The notes under the pieces were generated by a model. The model saw only the letters and a program-made list of their open reading frames with translations. It made no database searches and was not told the origin of the DNA. Made by a program: the position numbers and the translations under genes. DNA of 64,000 nucleotides from CADEDV01 sp964437415 (GTDB lineage: Bacteria > Bacteroidota > Bacteroidia > Chitinophagales > Chitinophagaceae). Position 1 is the first letter of the stretch. Each line of letters begins with the position of its first letter. Positions 26,469 through 35,569 of the stretch are shown piece after piece. The stretch is taken from contig CAYTGN010000003.1 of NCBI GenBank assembly GCA_964437415.1, positions 218,779-282,778 on the forward strand. Reading direction: 5' to 3'.

Positions 26469-26849
26469 ATGGAAAAGAAATTACTGATCGTTGATGACGA
26501 AGCCCACATCCGGATGCTGATCGAGCAGACGCTGGAAGAACTTGAAGACGAAGATGTGACCTTCCTGACAGCAGAAAACGGCGAACAGGCACTGGAGATC
26601 ATCCAGGCCGAAAAACCACAATTAGTTTTCCTCGATGTCATGATGCCGAAAATGAATGGCATGGAAGTGTGCCGGCGGGTGAAACAGGAACTCAAACTTG
26701 AAAACATATTTATTATTGTATTAACAGCCAAAGGACAGGAACTGGATCGTCAAAAAGGACAGGAAGTAGGGGCTGATATATACATGACCAAACCCTTTGA
26801 CCCCGAAGTGCTCCTCACTAAAGCAAGAGAAGTGCTGGGATTAGAATAA
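26469..26849 (+). CDS. Stand-alone CheY-like receiver
   Basis: A 126-residue single receiver domain. It shows the acidic pair in LIVDDEAHI, the phospho-acceptor Asp in LVFLDVMMPKMNG (about residue 57), the Thr in IVLTAKGQE and the Lys in MTKPFDPE. There is no output domain. It sits 33 bases after the giant GAF kinase and 11 bases before the cyclase, so it is the natural carrier of phosphate from that kinase to a partner, perhaps the cyclase. All key residues are intact, unlike the terminal receiver of the kinase. Confidence 0.93.
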   Translation: MEKKLLIVDDEAHIRMLIEQTLEELEDEDVTFLTAENGEQALEIIQAEKPQLVFLDVMMPKMNGMEVCRRVKQELKLENIFIIVLTAKGQELDRQKGQEVGADIYMTKPFDPEVLLTKAREVLGLE

Positions 26850-26860
26850 TCCGATCATCT

Positions 26861-28540
26861 ATGGCAAAAGTCAGTTTAAAGAATATTATCGGCAAAAAAA
26901 ACGAAGCCGCATCCGTAGTCCTTGCGATGATAGAACAACTGCAGATCAGCGCCTGGATAGAAGATGAAACCGGGAAAGTTCTGTTGGGTGCCGCAAAAGA
27001 AACTGCCAGTTCCACTTATCCGCTGATCACAGACGAAGAAACCGTTGGCTTTGTGAAAGGCGATGAAAAAGCGGGACTCATTGCACAACTGCTCAAACAT
27101 CTGCTGCTAAAAGAATCTGAAAAGAAAAAATTGGGTAGTGAAGTGCTGCACCTTTACCAGGAAGTGAACCTGATGTTTGATTTCTCCGATAAGCTTGCCA
27201 AAACCATCGGCGCCACAGATATTGCCCAAACCACACTGGAAGAAGCCAGCCGTGTAATTCGTTCGGATAATGGAGTCATTGTCTTGTGGGATGACAAGAA
27301 CCGTCAATTGCAGGTAATGGCATCCATCGGGGAATTATTCTTTGATGAGCAGAAGATCAACAGTGAATTGTCGGTATTGCTGAGCATCATTCTCAGCGGG
27401 CAATCTGAGATCATTACTGATACGGTTGAACTAAGAAGAGTAGGCATTGTGCTGCCGCATATCAAATCGGTCTTATATTCCGCACTCAAAGTAAATCACC
27501 GGGTGATGGGCGCTGTTATACTTGCCAGCAACGAAGAGATACAATACACAGCGGCTGACCTGAAGCTCCTTACCGCACTGGCCCTTCAATCTTCCGCTGC
27601 CATCGAAAGTGCCTTGCTCTATGAAAAAAATATACGGGAGGCCCGTGAAAGAGAAGAAGCGATGCGGAAAGTGTTTGAAGCCACCGGAAAATTTGTGCCG
27701 TTTGAGTTCCTGCGTTCACTTGGGCATGAATTGATAACTGATGTAAAGTTGGGCGACCAGGTAGAAAAAATTGTAACGGTGTTGTTTTCCGATATCCGGG
27801 AATACACCAGTATTGCCGAATTATTGACACCGGCAGAAAATTTCCGTTTTGTCTGCTCTTTTAATGAACGGATGGGGCCTTTTATCCGCAAATACAATGG
27901 ATTTGTGAACCAGTATCTCGGCGATGCCATAATGGCTATCTTTCCCGGCAATGCAGCTGATGCATTGGCCGCCGCTGTGGATATGCAAAATGAATTGCAG
28001 CAATTCAATATTACCCGTAAACTAAATGGTCAGTCACCGATACAGATCGGTGTGGGAATGCATACCGGGCCGCTGATCATGGGCATCACCGGAGATGAAC
28101 ACCGCATGGACGCCTGCACCATTTCTGATACGGTAAATACAGCCTCAAGATTAGAGGGGCTGACCAAACATTACAAAGCAGGAATCATTCTCAGCCAGGC
28201 TAGTTTGGATCAAATAGAAAGCAAAGACCGCTTTCATCTTCGCAACCTGGGATTAGTGCAACTGAAAGGCAAACAGGAGTCCCTCAAAATTCATGAATGC
28301 TTTAGCGGGAATGCAGAAGCGGATATTGAAAAAAAATCGGCCACCCTCCCGCTGTTTACCGAAGGTGTAACACATTATTTGGAACAATCTTTTGACAAAG
28401 CTTATAAAGCTTTTCAAAAAGTGGTGGAAGCCGATGCTGCTGATCGCACTGCGAGGTTCTTCTTCCACCATACGCAACAAATAGTGGATGCCGGTTTACC
28501 GGAAGATAAGGCGGGGGTTGTGGAGATGAGAGAGAAGTAG
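26861..28540 (+). CDS. GAF-domain class III adenylate/guanylate cyclase
   Basis: Soluble nucleotide cyclase of 559 residues. An N-terminal segment is followed by a GAF-like domain (about 105-255, from LMFDFSDKLAKTIGATDIA to SSAAIESALLYE). The catalytic domain (about 300-480) has the metal-binding Asp in LFSDIREYTS and LGDAIMAIF and the transition-state region ISDTVNTASRLEG. A C-terminal helical, TPR-like tail ends the protein. It makes cAMP or cGMP; the substrate is not decided by eye. The gene order giant kinase, receiver, cyclase suggests a phosphorelay with cyclic-nucleotide output. Confidence 0.9.
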   Translation: MAKVSLKNIIGKKNEAASVVLAMIEQLQISAWIEDETGKVLLGAAKETASSTYPLITDEETVGFVKGDEKAGLIAQLLKHLLLKESEKKKLGSEVLHLYQEVNLMFDFSDKLAKTIGATDIAQTTLEEASRVIRSDNGVIVLWDDKNRQLQVMASIGELFFDEQKINSELSVLLSIILSGQSEIITDTVELRRVGIVLPHIKSVLYSALKVNHRVMGAVILASNEEIQYTAADLKLLTALALQSSAAIESALLYEKNIREAREREEAMRKVFEATGKFVPFEFLRSLGHELITDVKLGDQVEKIVTVLFSDIREYTSIAELLTPAENFRFVCSFNERMGPFIRKYNGFVNQYLGDAIMAIFPGNAADALAAAVDMQNELQQFNITRKLNGQSPIQIGVGMHTGPLIMGITGDEHRMDACTISDTVNTASRLEGLTKHYKAGIILSQASLDQIESKDRFHLRNLGLVQLKGKQESLKIHECFSGNAEADIEKKSATLPLFTEGVTHYLEQSFDKAYKAFQKVVEADAADRTARFFFHHTQQIVDAGLPEDKAGVVEMREK

Positions 28541-28606
28541 CGAACCTGATAAGATTTTTTTCTTACACAATAAATACATTGACTATTTAAACAACCCGGC
28601 ATTAGC

Positions 28607-29260
28607 ATGTCATTCATTCCACCTGACATCTATACACATGAAAACCCTTGTGTTTCGGTTATTATGGCAACCTATAACCGGGCGGAATATCTTTCCCGCA
28701 GCATTCCTTCTTTTATCAGTCAAACATACAGAAGCTGCGAACTGATCGTGGTGGATGACGGAAGTGATGATGATACTTTTATAGTAGTCAACGAATTCCT
28801 GAGATCGCATAGCAATATCCGTTTCATCAAACACAGCAACCGCAAATTATCTCTTTCAAAAAATGCAGGAATTAAAGCAGCAGCTGGTCAGTTTATCGCA
28901 TTTTTAGACAGTGATGATGAGTATAAACCCGATTACTTAGAAAAAAGAGTGGATTATATGAAAGCCAATCCGGAAGTGGATTTGCTCGAAGGCGGCGCTA
29001 TCATTATCGGGGATGAATATGTGAAAGATAAAAATGACCTGAGTAAGCTGATTCACCTTTCTGAATGTTGTATCGGTCCTACTCTTTTTGGCAAAACAGA
29101 AATTTTCAATTCATTGGGTGGTTTTGACAAGCAAATACAGTATAGCGAAGACTCCTGTTTTATGGAAAAAGCAAAGCAGCGGTATAATGTCCGCAAGATT
29201 GATCATCCGGGCTATATCTATTACCGCAATACACCCGGAAGCATCTGCAATTCAGTATAG
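28607..29260 (+). CDS. Family 2 glycosyltransferase
   Basis: GT-A fold glycosyltransferase of 217 residues. The N-terminal strand VSVIMATYNRAEYL, the nucleotide-sugar site LIVVDDGSDD and the metal-binding FLDSDDEYKP (DxD) are all present, followed by an acceptor-side motif YSEDSCFMEKA. It is shorter than many GT2 enzymes but holds the full catalytic core. It probably adds a sugar to a surface polysaccharide or lipid. No other glycan genes are nearby. Confidence 0.85.
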   Translation: MSFIPPDIYTHENPCVSVIMATYNRAEYLSRSIPSFISQTYRSCELIVVDDGSDDDTFIVVNEFLRSHSNIRFIKHSNRKLSLSKNAGIKAAAGQFIAFLDSDDEYKPDYLEKRVDYMKANPEVDLLEGGAIIIGDEYVKDKNDLSKLIHLSECCIGPTLFGKTEIFNSLGGFDKQIQYSEDSCFMEKAKQRYNVRKIDHPGYIYYRNTPGSICNSV

Positions 29261-29323
29261 GATTCGGCTATCCCTTGCACCCTGTTGCGGATTAACTATT
29301 TTTTTCGGTTTTCCAAAACAAAA

Positions 29324-29353
29324 ATAACAGGCAATCCAAAGATTGCCTGTTAT
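29324..29353 (-). terminator. Hairpin terminator between convergent genes
   Basis: Perfect 13-bp stem (29324-29336 with 29341-29353) and a 4-base loop. On the minus strand it is followed by a T-rich run, so it mainly ends the amidohydrolase gene. It may also stop transcription of the convergent glycosyltransferase gene. Confidence 0.75.
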
Positions 29354-29377
29354 CAATTACCTGTTACATATACCCTC

Positions 29378-32300
29378 TTAATGCTTCCCGCACAAACAAC
29401 CTGTCTCCTCTGTTTCTGTTGTGCTGATCAGCGGGAAATATTCAAAGTTCTTCATCTGTTCCCAGTAAAACTTGCTTCTTGGCTTGTTGTAATTACCGGT
29501 TTCGTTCATCGTTTCAGCATCAAATAATCTTCCGTTGACCATTGTAAAGCGGACGGTTTCGGAGTTGCGAATATTCTCTAATGGATTTTTATCGAGAATG
29601 ATGAGGTCTGCCAGTTTGCCTGCTTCGACAGAACCGATCCAGTCATCCAATCCCAACGATTGTGCAGGATTAATGGTTGCCGTCTTCAGCGCATCATGAT
29701 TACTCATGCCACCCTGCTGTATCATCCACATTTCCCAATGGGCACCTATACCCTGTATCTGCCCATGAGCTCCCATGTTCACTTTCACACCCACATCATT
29801 CAGCCGCTTGATGTGTTTGGCAACAAGTATATGACCATTGACATATTCTTCTTCCGGCAACATGGTGCGGTGGCGGCTGCGGGTATCAATAATATTTCTT
29901 GGAGTGTATTTGAGCAACCTTTGTTTCTCCCACACATTGCTGTGCTGGTACCAGTAATATTCACCGCTTACTGACCCATAAGATACAATCAGTGTCGGTG
30001 TGTAGGCTGTACCTGAATGTTTCCAGAGCTGGATCACATCCTCATGCAATGTGGCAATTGGCATGTTGTGTTCAATGGTAGTGTGACCATCGAGTATCAT
30101 ACTGGTATTGTGGTAAAAGAAAGACCCACCCTCAGGCACTACTTCAATGCCGAGCTCCCTTGCTGCCTGTATCACCATTTGCCGTTGCTCTCTTCTTGGT
30201 TGGTTATAACTCTTCACAGAAAAAGCCCCGAATGCCTTTGTCCTGCGAATGGCACTTCTTGCATCATCTAAAGAATTTATTACTGCTTTGAAATTACCAT
30301 CAGCGCCATACAGGATTGTTCCTGTTGAAAACACTCTTGGCCCGGCGATCATCCCTGCTTTTTGTAATTCACTTTGTGCAAACACCCATTCTGTATTGGC
30401 AGAGGGATCATGCATGGTGGTGACACCATAGGCAAGATTGGCATAATAAGGCCAGAACTGCTGTGCTGCAAGACCTGAATTGAAATGATTTCCGTGTGCA
30501 TGAGCATCAATCATACCCGGCATAATCGTTTTACCGCTGCAGTTGATCACTTTTGCTCCCGAAGGGATGCTCACATTTCTTCCCACTGCTTTTATTTTAT
30601 TTCCTTCCACCAGCACGGTTCCGTTACTTATCACTTCATTTCCTTTCATCGTAATGATCCTTGCATTGGTAAAAGCCACCAGTCCCTGTGGTTTATCCAT
30701 TGCTACTGATAAACCAATATCCGCTCCCTTTTCCGGCATTTTGAATAAAGAGTCGGGTTTTCCGGCCACAAACTCAAACCGGTCTTCCACATTAATAGTA
30801 AAATACTGGTTGCCGAGAGTATAATGCAGTTGTTTACTGTCGCCACTCCAGTGCAAATTGAAACCGGCATCTTTGGTCACCTGTTTCACCGGGAAGTCAG
30901 TGGTCCCACTGCCGAGATCAATCAATTTTCCTGTTTGCGGAAAAGCCGCTATGTATGCTTTGTGGAGGTCAACAAATGCGATCCACTTTTCATCAGGTGA
31001 AACTGTGAACTGGCTGCCATAAGTACTTTTTAAATGAATTTTGTCATCACTACCATCGGTTTTGCAACTGGCAAAGTTTACATTCATGCCTCCACCCATT
31101 TGATAATAGATGCGGTCACCTTTGCTGTTGAATTTGGGTGCAAACCCTTTATTCGTTACAAAAGCGGATGCACTGCCATTGGCCGAAATAGTATAGATAC
31201 CCGGTTTTGATGTATAGCCGGGCCCCATCGCATTGCTGCCTCCTTCTTTCAGAAAAACAATTTGCTTTCCATCGGGAGAAAAAGAAGGAGTACGATAAAT
31301 GGCTTTTTCATTGCTGATCTTCACCGGCGAACCACCTTGTAAATTCATTTTACATATTGCCCCGGCCTCCGTATCATCCCATGTCACATAAACAATAGTT
31401 TTTCCGTCCGCAGCAAAAGATGGCTCGAACTCAAAGCTTTTTCCATTGCTGATACGCTGCGGTGATCCGTTGGGTAATTCTTTTTTCCAGAGATAACCTA
31501 CGGCATTAAACACTAACCATTTTCCATCGGGTGATGTAACGGCATGGCGCACCACATTCACATTGAAGTTGTCAGGATTCAATTGTTGTTTGAATCGAAC
31601 TGCATCATACAGCCTTTGCTTCACATTGCAGGTGAATGGAACATCGGCAGCCTTATTAAAGGCATTTACATCCACTCTATTGATCTTACCATTGGCCCAT
31701 ATATAGATTTGTTTATCATCGGGACTCCATGCAAAACCGGTATATATTCCAAAAATGGTCCATGATTCCTGCTGGTCTTTGGATAACTGGTCATATACCG
31801 GCCACTCTTCTCCTGTTTCAAGGTTGCGGAGATATAACACCGATTTTGTTCTTACTCTTTTTACAAAAGCCAGTGTTTTTCCATCATGCGACAGTTGCGG
31901 ACGAACTGCGCCACCAGCACCCCCGGTTACAGTTTCACTGGTTCCTTTTTCCCTGTCAAACCGTCTGATTACAAAAATCTGGTTGTTAGGATCTTTGTTA
32001 TACTGGAAGGAACCACCGGGATACATATCCTCGCTATAGTAAACATACTTTCCATCGGGAGAGAAGCAGGGTTCGTTCAGGTCCTGCTGATCATTTTTTC
32101 TTGTCGTCAGTTGCAAACCATTTCCACCGCTTATATGATAAAGCCATAATTCACCGGCGCCTAATGACCGGGTGGAAGTGAAATGCTTTCTCGCCACGAT
32201 ATATTCACCATCGGGACTCCACACTCCGTTATTGAGCAACCGGAAATTTTCCCTGGTGATTTGTTTTGCATTACTGCCATCCCGGTTCATCACCCACATA

Positions 32301-32629
32301 TTATCACCGCCTCCGGCATCAGAAGTAAATAAGATTCTTTTCCCATCGGGGCTGAACCGCGGCTGCACTTCAAAAGCATGACCACCCCGCAACAGCCTGG
32401 CATCGCCACCTGCTTCAGGAATCGAATAAATATCCCCTAAAAGATCAAAAACGATTTCATTCCCATCAGGTGAAACATCAAGGTTCATCCATGTGCCTTC
32501 CTTCACCGTAAAAGCCACCTCCTTATATGGCCCTTCGGGATTACTGACATCCCATTTGGGTTTTTCCTGGGCAGTCAAGGAAACAGAGAAAAGAACGGAA
32601 AGAATGAAAAGCAGTCGTTGAAAAAACAT
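29378..32629 (-). CDS. Secreted amidohydrolase with N-terminal TolB-like beta-propeller
   Basis: A 1083-residue exported protein. The start at 32629 is chosen because it gives a clean signal peptide (MFFQRLLFILSVLFSVSLTAQ); the frame extends 41 codons further upstream without one. About ten PD40/WD40-like repeats of the type FSPDGKxIxF fill residues about 30-640. The C-terminal amidohydrolase domain has the metal motif MPGMIDAHAHGNH, a further His in TTIEHNMPI, MGAHGQIQGIGAH and the closing KLADLIILDKNPLEN. Such fusions are common in Bacteroidota and are thought to hydrolyse peptides or cyclic amides in the periplasm; substrate unknown. Confidence 0.9.
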   Translation of the reverse strand: MFFQRLLFILSVLFSVSLTAQEKPKWDVSNPEGPYKEVAFTVKEGTWMNLDVSPDGNEIVFDLLGDIYSIPEAGGDARLLRGGHAFEVQPRFSPDGKRILFTSDAGGGDNMWVMNRDGSNAKQITRENFRLLNNGVWSPDGEYIVARKHFTSTRSLGAGELWLYHISGGNGLQLTTRKNDQQDLNEPCFSPDGKYVYYSEDMYPGGSFQYNKDPNNQIFVIRRFDREKGTSETVTGGAGGAVRPQLSHDGKTLAFVKRVRTKSVLYLRNLETGEEWPVYDQLSKDQQESWTIFGIYTGFAWSPDDKQIYIWANGKINRVDVNAFNKAADVPFTCNVKQRLYDAVRFKQQLNPDNFNVNVVRHAVTSPDGKWLVFNAVGYLWKKELPNGSPQRISNGKSFEFEPSFAADGKTIVYVTWDDTEAGAICKMNLQGGSPVKISNEKAIYRTPSFSPDGKQIVFLKEGGSNAMGPGYTSKPGIYTISANGSASAFVTNKGFAPKFNSKGDRIYYQMGGGMNVNFASCKTDGSDDKIHLKSTYGSQFTVSPDEKWIAFVDLHKAYIAAFPQTGKLIDLGSGTTDFPVKQVTKDAGFNLHWSGDSKQLHYTLGNQYFTINVEDRFEFVAGKPDSLFKMPEKGADIGLSVAMDKPQGLVAFTNARIITMKGNEVISNGTVLVEGNKIKAVGRNVSIPSGAKVINCSGKTIMPGMIDAHAHGNHFNSGLAAQQFWPYYANLAYGVTTMHDPSANTEWVFAQSELQKAGMIAGPRVFSTGTILYGADGNFKAVINSLDDARSAIRRTKAFGAFSVKSYNQPRREQRQMVIQAARELGIEVVPEGGSFFYHNTSMILDGHTTIEHNMPIATLHEDVIQLWKHSGTAYTPTLIVSYGSVSGEYYWYQHSNVWEKQRLLKYTPRNIIDTRSRHRTMLPEEEYVNGHILVAKHIKRLNDVGVKVNMGAHGQIQGIGAHWEMWMIQQGGMSNHDALKTATINPAQSLGLDDWIGSVEAGKLADLIILDKNPLENIRNSETVRFTMVNGRLFDAETMNETGNYNKPRSKFYWEQMKNFEYFPLISTTETEETGCLCGKH

Positions 32630-32827
32630 AACATTGGTTTTAAAGATATTGAAGGTAAATAATTTAAACCTATTATACCGCTTAAAGACCGATGCTACCA
32701 GAGGAATTGCTTTTTCACATTTCCTTATTAAGCAAAAAAGTTCCTGCTGCATCTTACCTGCAGGAAAAAGAACCGGTGTAACCGGGAAAGTGCGGACGGA
32801 AGGTTTTTTACCGGCAATCAGCTTGTC

Positions 32828-33130
32828 ATGAAAAAGAGCTTACATATCAGCGCCGCATTTGATCAGCCCGAACTGTTGCAAAGCATGGTGGAAAGGCTTG
32901 CTTACCGCCGCAATGAACTGGGTTATGGTAATGAAAAGATGCCCCGCGGTCTGAAGGCCCTCGAAACTTCTTCAACAGAAACCTTTGTAAGCGGAACCAT
33001 GGCCCTTGAGTTTTTTTCCGGTGACACTAAAGAGCATATCAATATGCCTTTTATCACCTGCTTCCTGTTCACCTGCATCAAAGGAAAAACAGAGCCTTAT
33101 CAAATGATCTGGAGTTGCTCCCTGTCCTGA
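32828..33130 (+). CDS. Hypothetical 100-residue protein
   Basis: A small frame with coding-like base use, not recognised. It starts MKKSLHISAAFDQPELLQSM and ends in a Cys-containing hydrophobic stretch (ITCFLFTCIKG) before YQMIWSCSLS. There is no signal peptide. It lies 130 bases before the LiaF-like gene on the same strand and could be the first gene of that operon. Confidence 0.45.
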   Translation: MKKSLHISAAFDQPELLQSMVERLAYRRNELGYGNEKMPRGLKALETSSTETFVSGTMALEFFSGDTKEHINMPFITCFLFTCIKGKTEPYQMIWSCSLS

Positions 33131-33260
33131 CAGCCCGTTTTTACTCCGGCCCTTGCATTTCACCCCCTGTTTTGCCCCGTTCACCGAGATTATGCCATTT
33201 GCAGCCCATAGATCATTGGAAGCAGACTCTGATGCGCATAGTTTTGACCAAAATCGCCGT

Positions 33261-34055
33261 ATGAGTGAATCAGAATATAACAAGAAGGAAAAAAAAGACG
33301 AGCGGGAAAGATTTTATAAACCCGGTGACAGGAACAGCCATATCTGGACAGGTATATTTATCCTGTTAATCGGAGTTGCCGCTCTTTTAAAAGTTACTTA
33401 TGCGGGTTTTCCCGATTGGATATTTAGCTGGCAGGTATTACTGATCGCATTGGGTGTATTCATCGGGCTTCGTCATCGTTTCCGGGGTGTTGCCTGGTTC
33501 ATCCTCATTATAATCGGTGGGGTGTTCCTGGCAATTGAGCTTTATCCTGAACTGCGTTTTCGCCGCTACCTATGGCCCCTGGCGCTGATTGCTGTCGGAT
33601 TGTTTTTCATCTTCCGGCCACGCCGCCAATACTGGAAATGGAATGTAAGCAATGACAAAGACGAATATATAATGGAAGGTGAGTTTACATCTTCAGGAGG
33701 AAGAACTCCTAACAGCGATGATTTTATAGACGTCACTGATATTTTCGGAGGGAGTAATAAGAATATCCTATCAAAAAATTTCAAGGGCGGCAATGTTGTA
33801 AACATTTTTGGTGGTTCAGACCTGAACCTGTCCCAGGCAGACATCAAAGGGAAGGCAGTTCTGGAAATCACAGCAATTTTTGGCGGCACCAAGCTTATTG
33901 TGCCTTCCAACTGGGATGTGAGACCTGAAGTAGTAACGGTTTTTGGAGGTATTGAAGATAAGCGCCAAATATCCCTGGCTTCTGAAACCCCTGAAAAAAT
34001 ATTGGTTCTGAAAGGAACCGTCATTTTTGGCGGCATTGATATCAAGAGTTTTTAA
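33261..34055 (+). CDS. LiaF-like membrane protein (DUF5668 + LiaF C-terminal domain)
   Basis: A 264-residue envelope-stress-type protein. The ATG at 33261 (MSESEYNKKEK) is preferred; the open frame runs 36 codons upstream with unlikely composition. After a charged N-terminus come four membrane helices (about residues 28-130), typical of the LiaI/LiaF transmembrane unit. The C-terminal domain is a beta structure with repeated FGG corners (DIFGGSN, NIFGGSD, AIFGGTK, TVFGGIE, VIFGGID). In Firmicutes LiaF represses a cell-wall stress two-component system. Here a LytS-like kinase and LytTR regulator follow, so a similar control role is plausible. Confidence 0.82.
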   Translation: MSESEYNKKEKKDERERFYKPGDRNSHIWTGIFILLIGVAALLKVTYAGFPDWIFSWQVLLIALGVFIGLRHRFRGVAWFILIIIGGVFLAIELYPELRFRRYLWPLALIAVGLFFIFRPRRQYWKWNVSNDKDEYIMEGEFTSSGGRTPNSDDFIDVTDIFGGSNKNILSKNFKGGNVVNIFGGSDLNLSQADIKGKAVLEITAIFGGTKLIVPSNWDVRPEVVTVFGGIEDKRQISLASETPEKILVLKGTVIFGGIDIKSF

Positions 34056-34062
34056 ATAGAAT

Positions 34063-34125
34063 AAGTATGCCATACTTCGGAGTTTAGTGTGGTTCTTAAG
34101 TACGGGATGAAAGAATGGCATACTT
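34063..34125 (+). promoter_or_regulatory. Inverted repeat in the gap before the DUF4288 gene
   Basis: aagtatgcca (34063-34072) is exactly inverted as tggcatactt (34116-34125), and the left copy is itself part of a 15-base palindrome (aagtatg-c-catactt). It may be an operator for the LytTR regulator encoded downstream or a weak terminator. A similar aagtatggca lies at the kinase start (34518-34527). Confidence 0.35.
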
Positions 34126-34150
34126 TACCTAAACATAAACCAACGACTTT

Positions 34151-34510
34151 ATGAACTGGTATCTCTCAAAAATAGTTTACCGCATTGTTTGCGGCGAAGG
34201 GAAACACCTGGCACAGTTTGATGAACAACTCAGGCTGATCGCTGCGGATGATAAAGAGGAAGCATTTCGCAAAGCACAATCAATCGGTAAAAACGAAGAA
34301 GAAGCATTTTACAACAACAGGCAACAATTGGTGAAGTGGGAGTTTGTAAATATCAGTGAGCTCTATATGCTGAGGGAACTGATCGACGGGGCTGAATTAT
34401 ACTCAAGGATTGAAGAGAAAGAAAATGCGGATGCCTACATCTACACTGTGAACCAGAAGGCAGAAAATCTCTTTATTACCCCACCCGTTCAACTTTTGAA
34501 ATTAGCTTGA
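34151..34510 (+). CDS. DUF4288 family protein
   Basis: A 119-residue cytoplasmic protein of the DUF4288 type. It starts MNWYLSKIVYRIVCGEG, then LAQFDEQLRLIAADDKEEAF and VKWEFVNISELYML, the blocks that mark this family. No catalytic motif is known. It is placed between the LiaF-like gene and the LytS-like kinase, 11 bases before the latter, so it is probably part of that operon. Confidence 0.75.
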   Translation: MNWYLSKIVYRIVCGEGKHLAQFDEQLRLIAADDKEEAFRKAQSIGKNEEEAFYNNRQQLVKWEFVNISELYMLRELIDGAELYSRIEEKENADAYIYTVNQKAENLFITPPVQLLKLA

Positions 34511-34521
34511 GAAAGTAAAGT

Positions 34522-35559
34522 ATGGCAAAGTCGCTTTTCTCTAACCGTCGCTTCAATATCATCTTCGGCATCTTCTGGGTGGTGATGGCAGGTGATTATA
34601 TCATCGTGATGCACTGGTTTGGCCTGCCCTGGGATGCTGCCATCATTGACAGCCTTATCAGTAATTCCATTTTATTTCTCGCCTGCCTGCTGGTGATGAA
34701 TATACTTCGCTATTACCTGCCCAAAGGAGAGCAGTATATAAATATCTTCTCGATCTGTTTATTGCTTTCCATCATATGGCTTGTTTTGACAAAATGGCTT
34801 TTAAAGCTATCCCTTGGCCATCATGCAGGATACCCGGATATGCTCAATCACTCACTGCCGATACGCTTCAGCATCGGCTTTCTGTTGCTGGGCTGTGTGA
34901 CGATGATCAGCATTCTCTGGTATAACCAGCAGGAGCAAAAAGAAAATGAATTAAGAAAATCTGATGCTGAAAAACTTGCCAAAGAAGCGGAACTGTTCAA
35001 ATTAAGACAGCAATTACAACCTCATTTTTTATTTAACAGTTTAAATTCGATCAATGCCCTGATCGGATCCCGGCCTGAAGAAGCCCGGAAAATGGTGCAG
35101 CAATTATCTGATTTTCTAAGGGGCACTTTAAAAAAAGAAGAAACACAATGGGTGACACTACAGGAAGAATTGCAGTATTTACAGTTATATCTTGACATAG
35201 AAAAAGTAAGATTCGGCAACCGCCTTTCCACCATGATAGAAAGCGATGAGGAAAGCAAGCAACTAAAATTGCCTGCATTATTACTGCAGCCTATTGTGGA
35301 AAATGCCATCAAATTTGGGTTGTATGATACTACTGGTGAAACGGTGATCCGTTTGCAGACAGAAAAAAAAGAGGGTGATCTTATCATTAAGGTGATGAAT
35401 CCGTATGATCCTGAAACATCATCACCCAAACAGGGAACCGGTTTCGGGTTAAAATCAGTGCAGCGGCGTTTGTACCTGCTTTTTGCCAGGGCCGATCTGC
35501 TGAGTACTGATGCAAAAAATAATATTTTTACAACTGTGGTTAAGGTTCCACAGGTATAA
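34522..35559 (+). CDS. LytS-type sensor histidine kinase
   Basis: Membrane kinase of 345 residues. About four N-terminal membrane helices (residues 12-135) are followed by a coiled linker and the His_kinase domain (PF06580 type) with the phospho-His in LQPHFLFNSLNSINAL (about residue 171). A compact HATPase follows with PIVENAIKFGL and GTGFGLKSVQRRL. There is no large extracellular sensor, so it probably senses membrane state or works with the LiaF-like protein. The LytTR regulator starts 10 bases after its stop. Confidence 0.9.
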   Translation: MAKSLFSNRRFNIIFGIFWVVMAGDYIIVMHWFGLPWDAAIIDSLISNSILFLACLLVMNILRYYLPKGEQYINIFSICLLLSIIWLVLTKWLLKLSLGHHAGYPDMLNHSLPIRFSIGFLLLGCVTMISILWYNQQEQKENELRKSDAEKLAKEAELFKLRQQLQPHFLFNSLNSINALIGSRPEEARKMVQQLSDFLRGTLKKEETQWVTLQEELQYLQLYLDIEKVRFGNRLSTMIESDEESKQLKLPALLLQPIVENAIKFGLYDTTGETVIRLQTEKKEGDLIIKVMNPYDPETSSPKQGTGFGLKSVQRRLYLLFARADLLSTDAKNNIFTTVVKVPQV

Positions 35560-35569
35560 ATGAATAACT

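Noticed and set aside
29378..32752. Longer amidohydrolase starting at 32752
   Set aside because: The extra 41 residues put charged sequence before a clean signal peptide that starts at 32629.
32972..33283. 103-codon minus-strand frame opposite the hypothetical gene and the LiaF-like start
   Set aside because: No motif, unusual composition, and it overlaps better-supported plus-strand genes.
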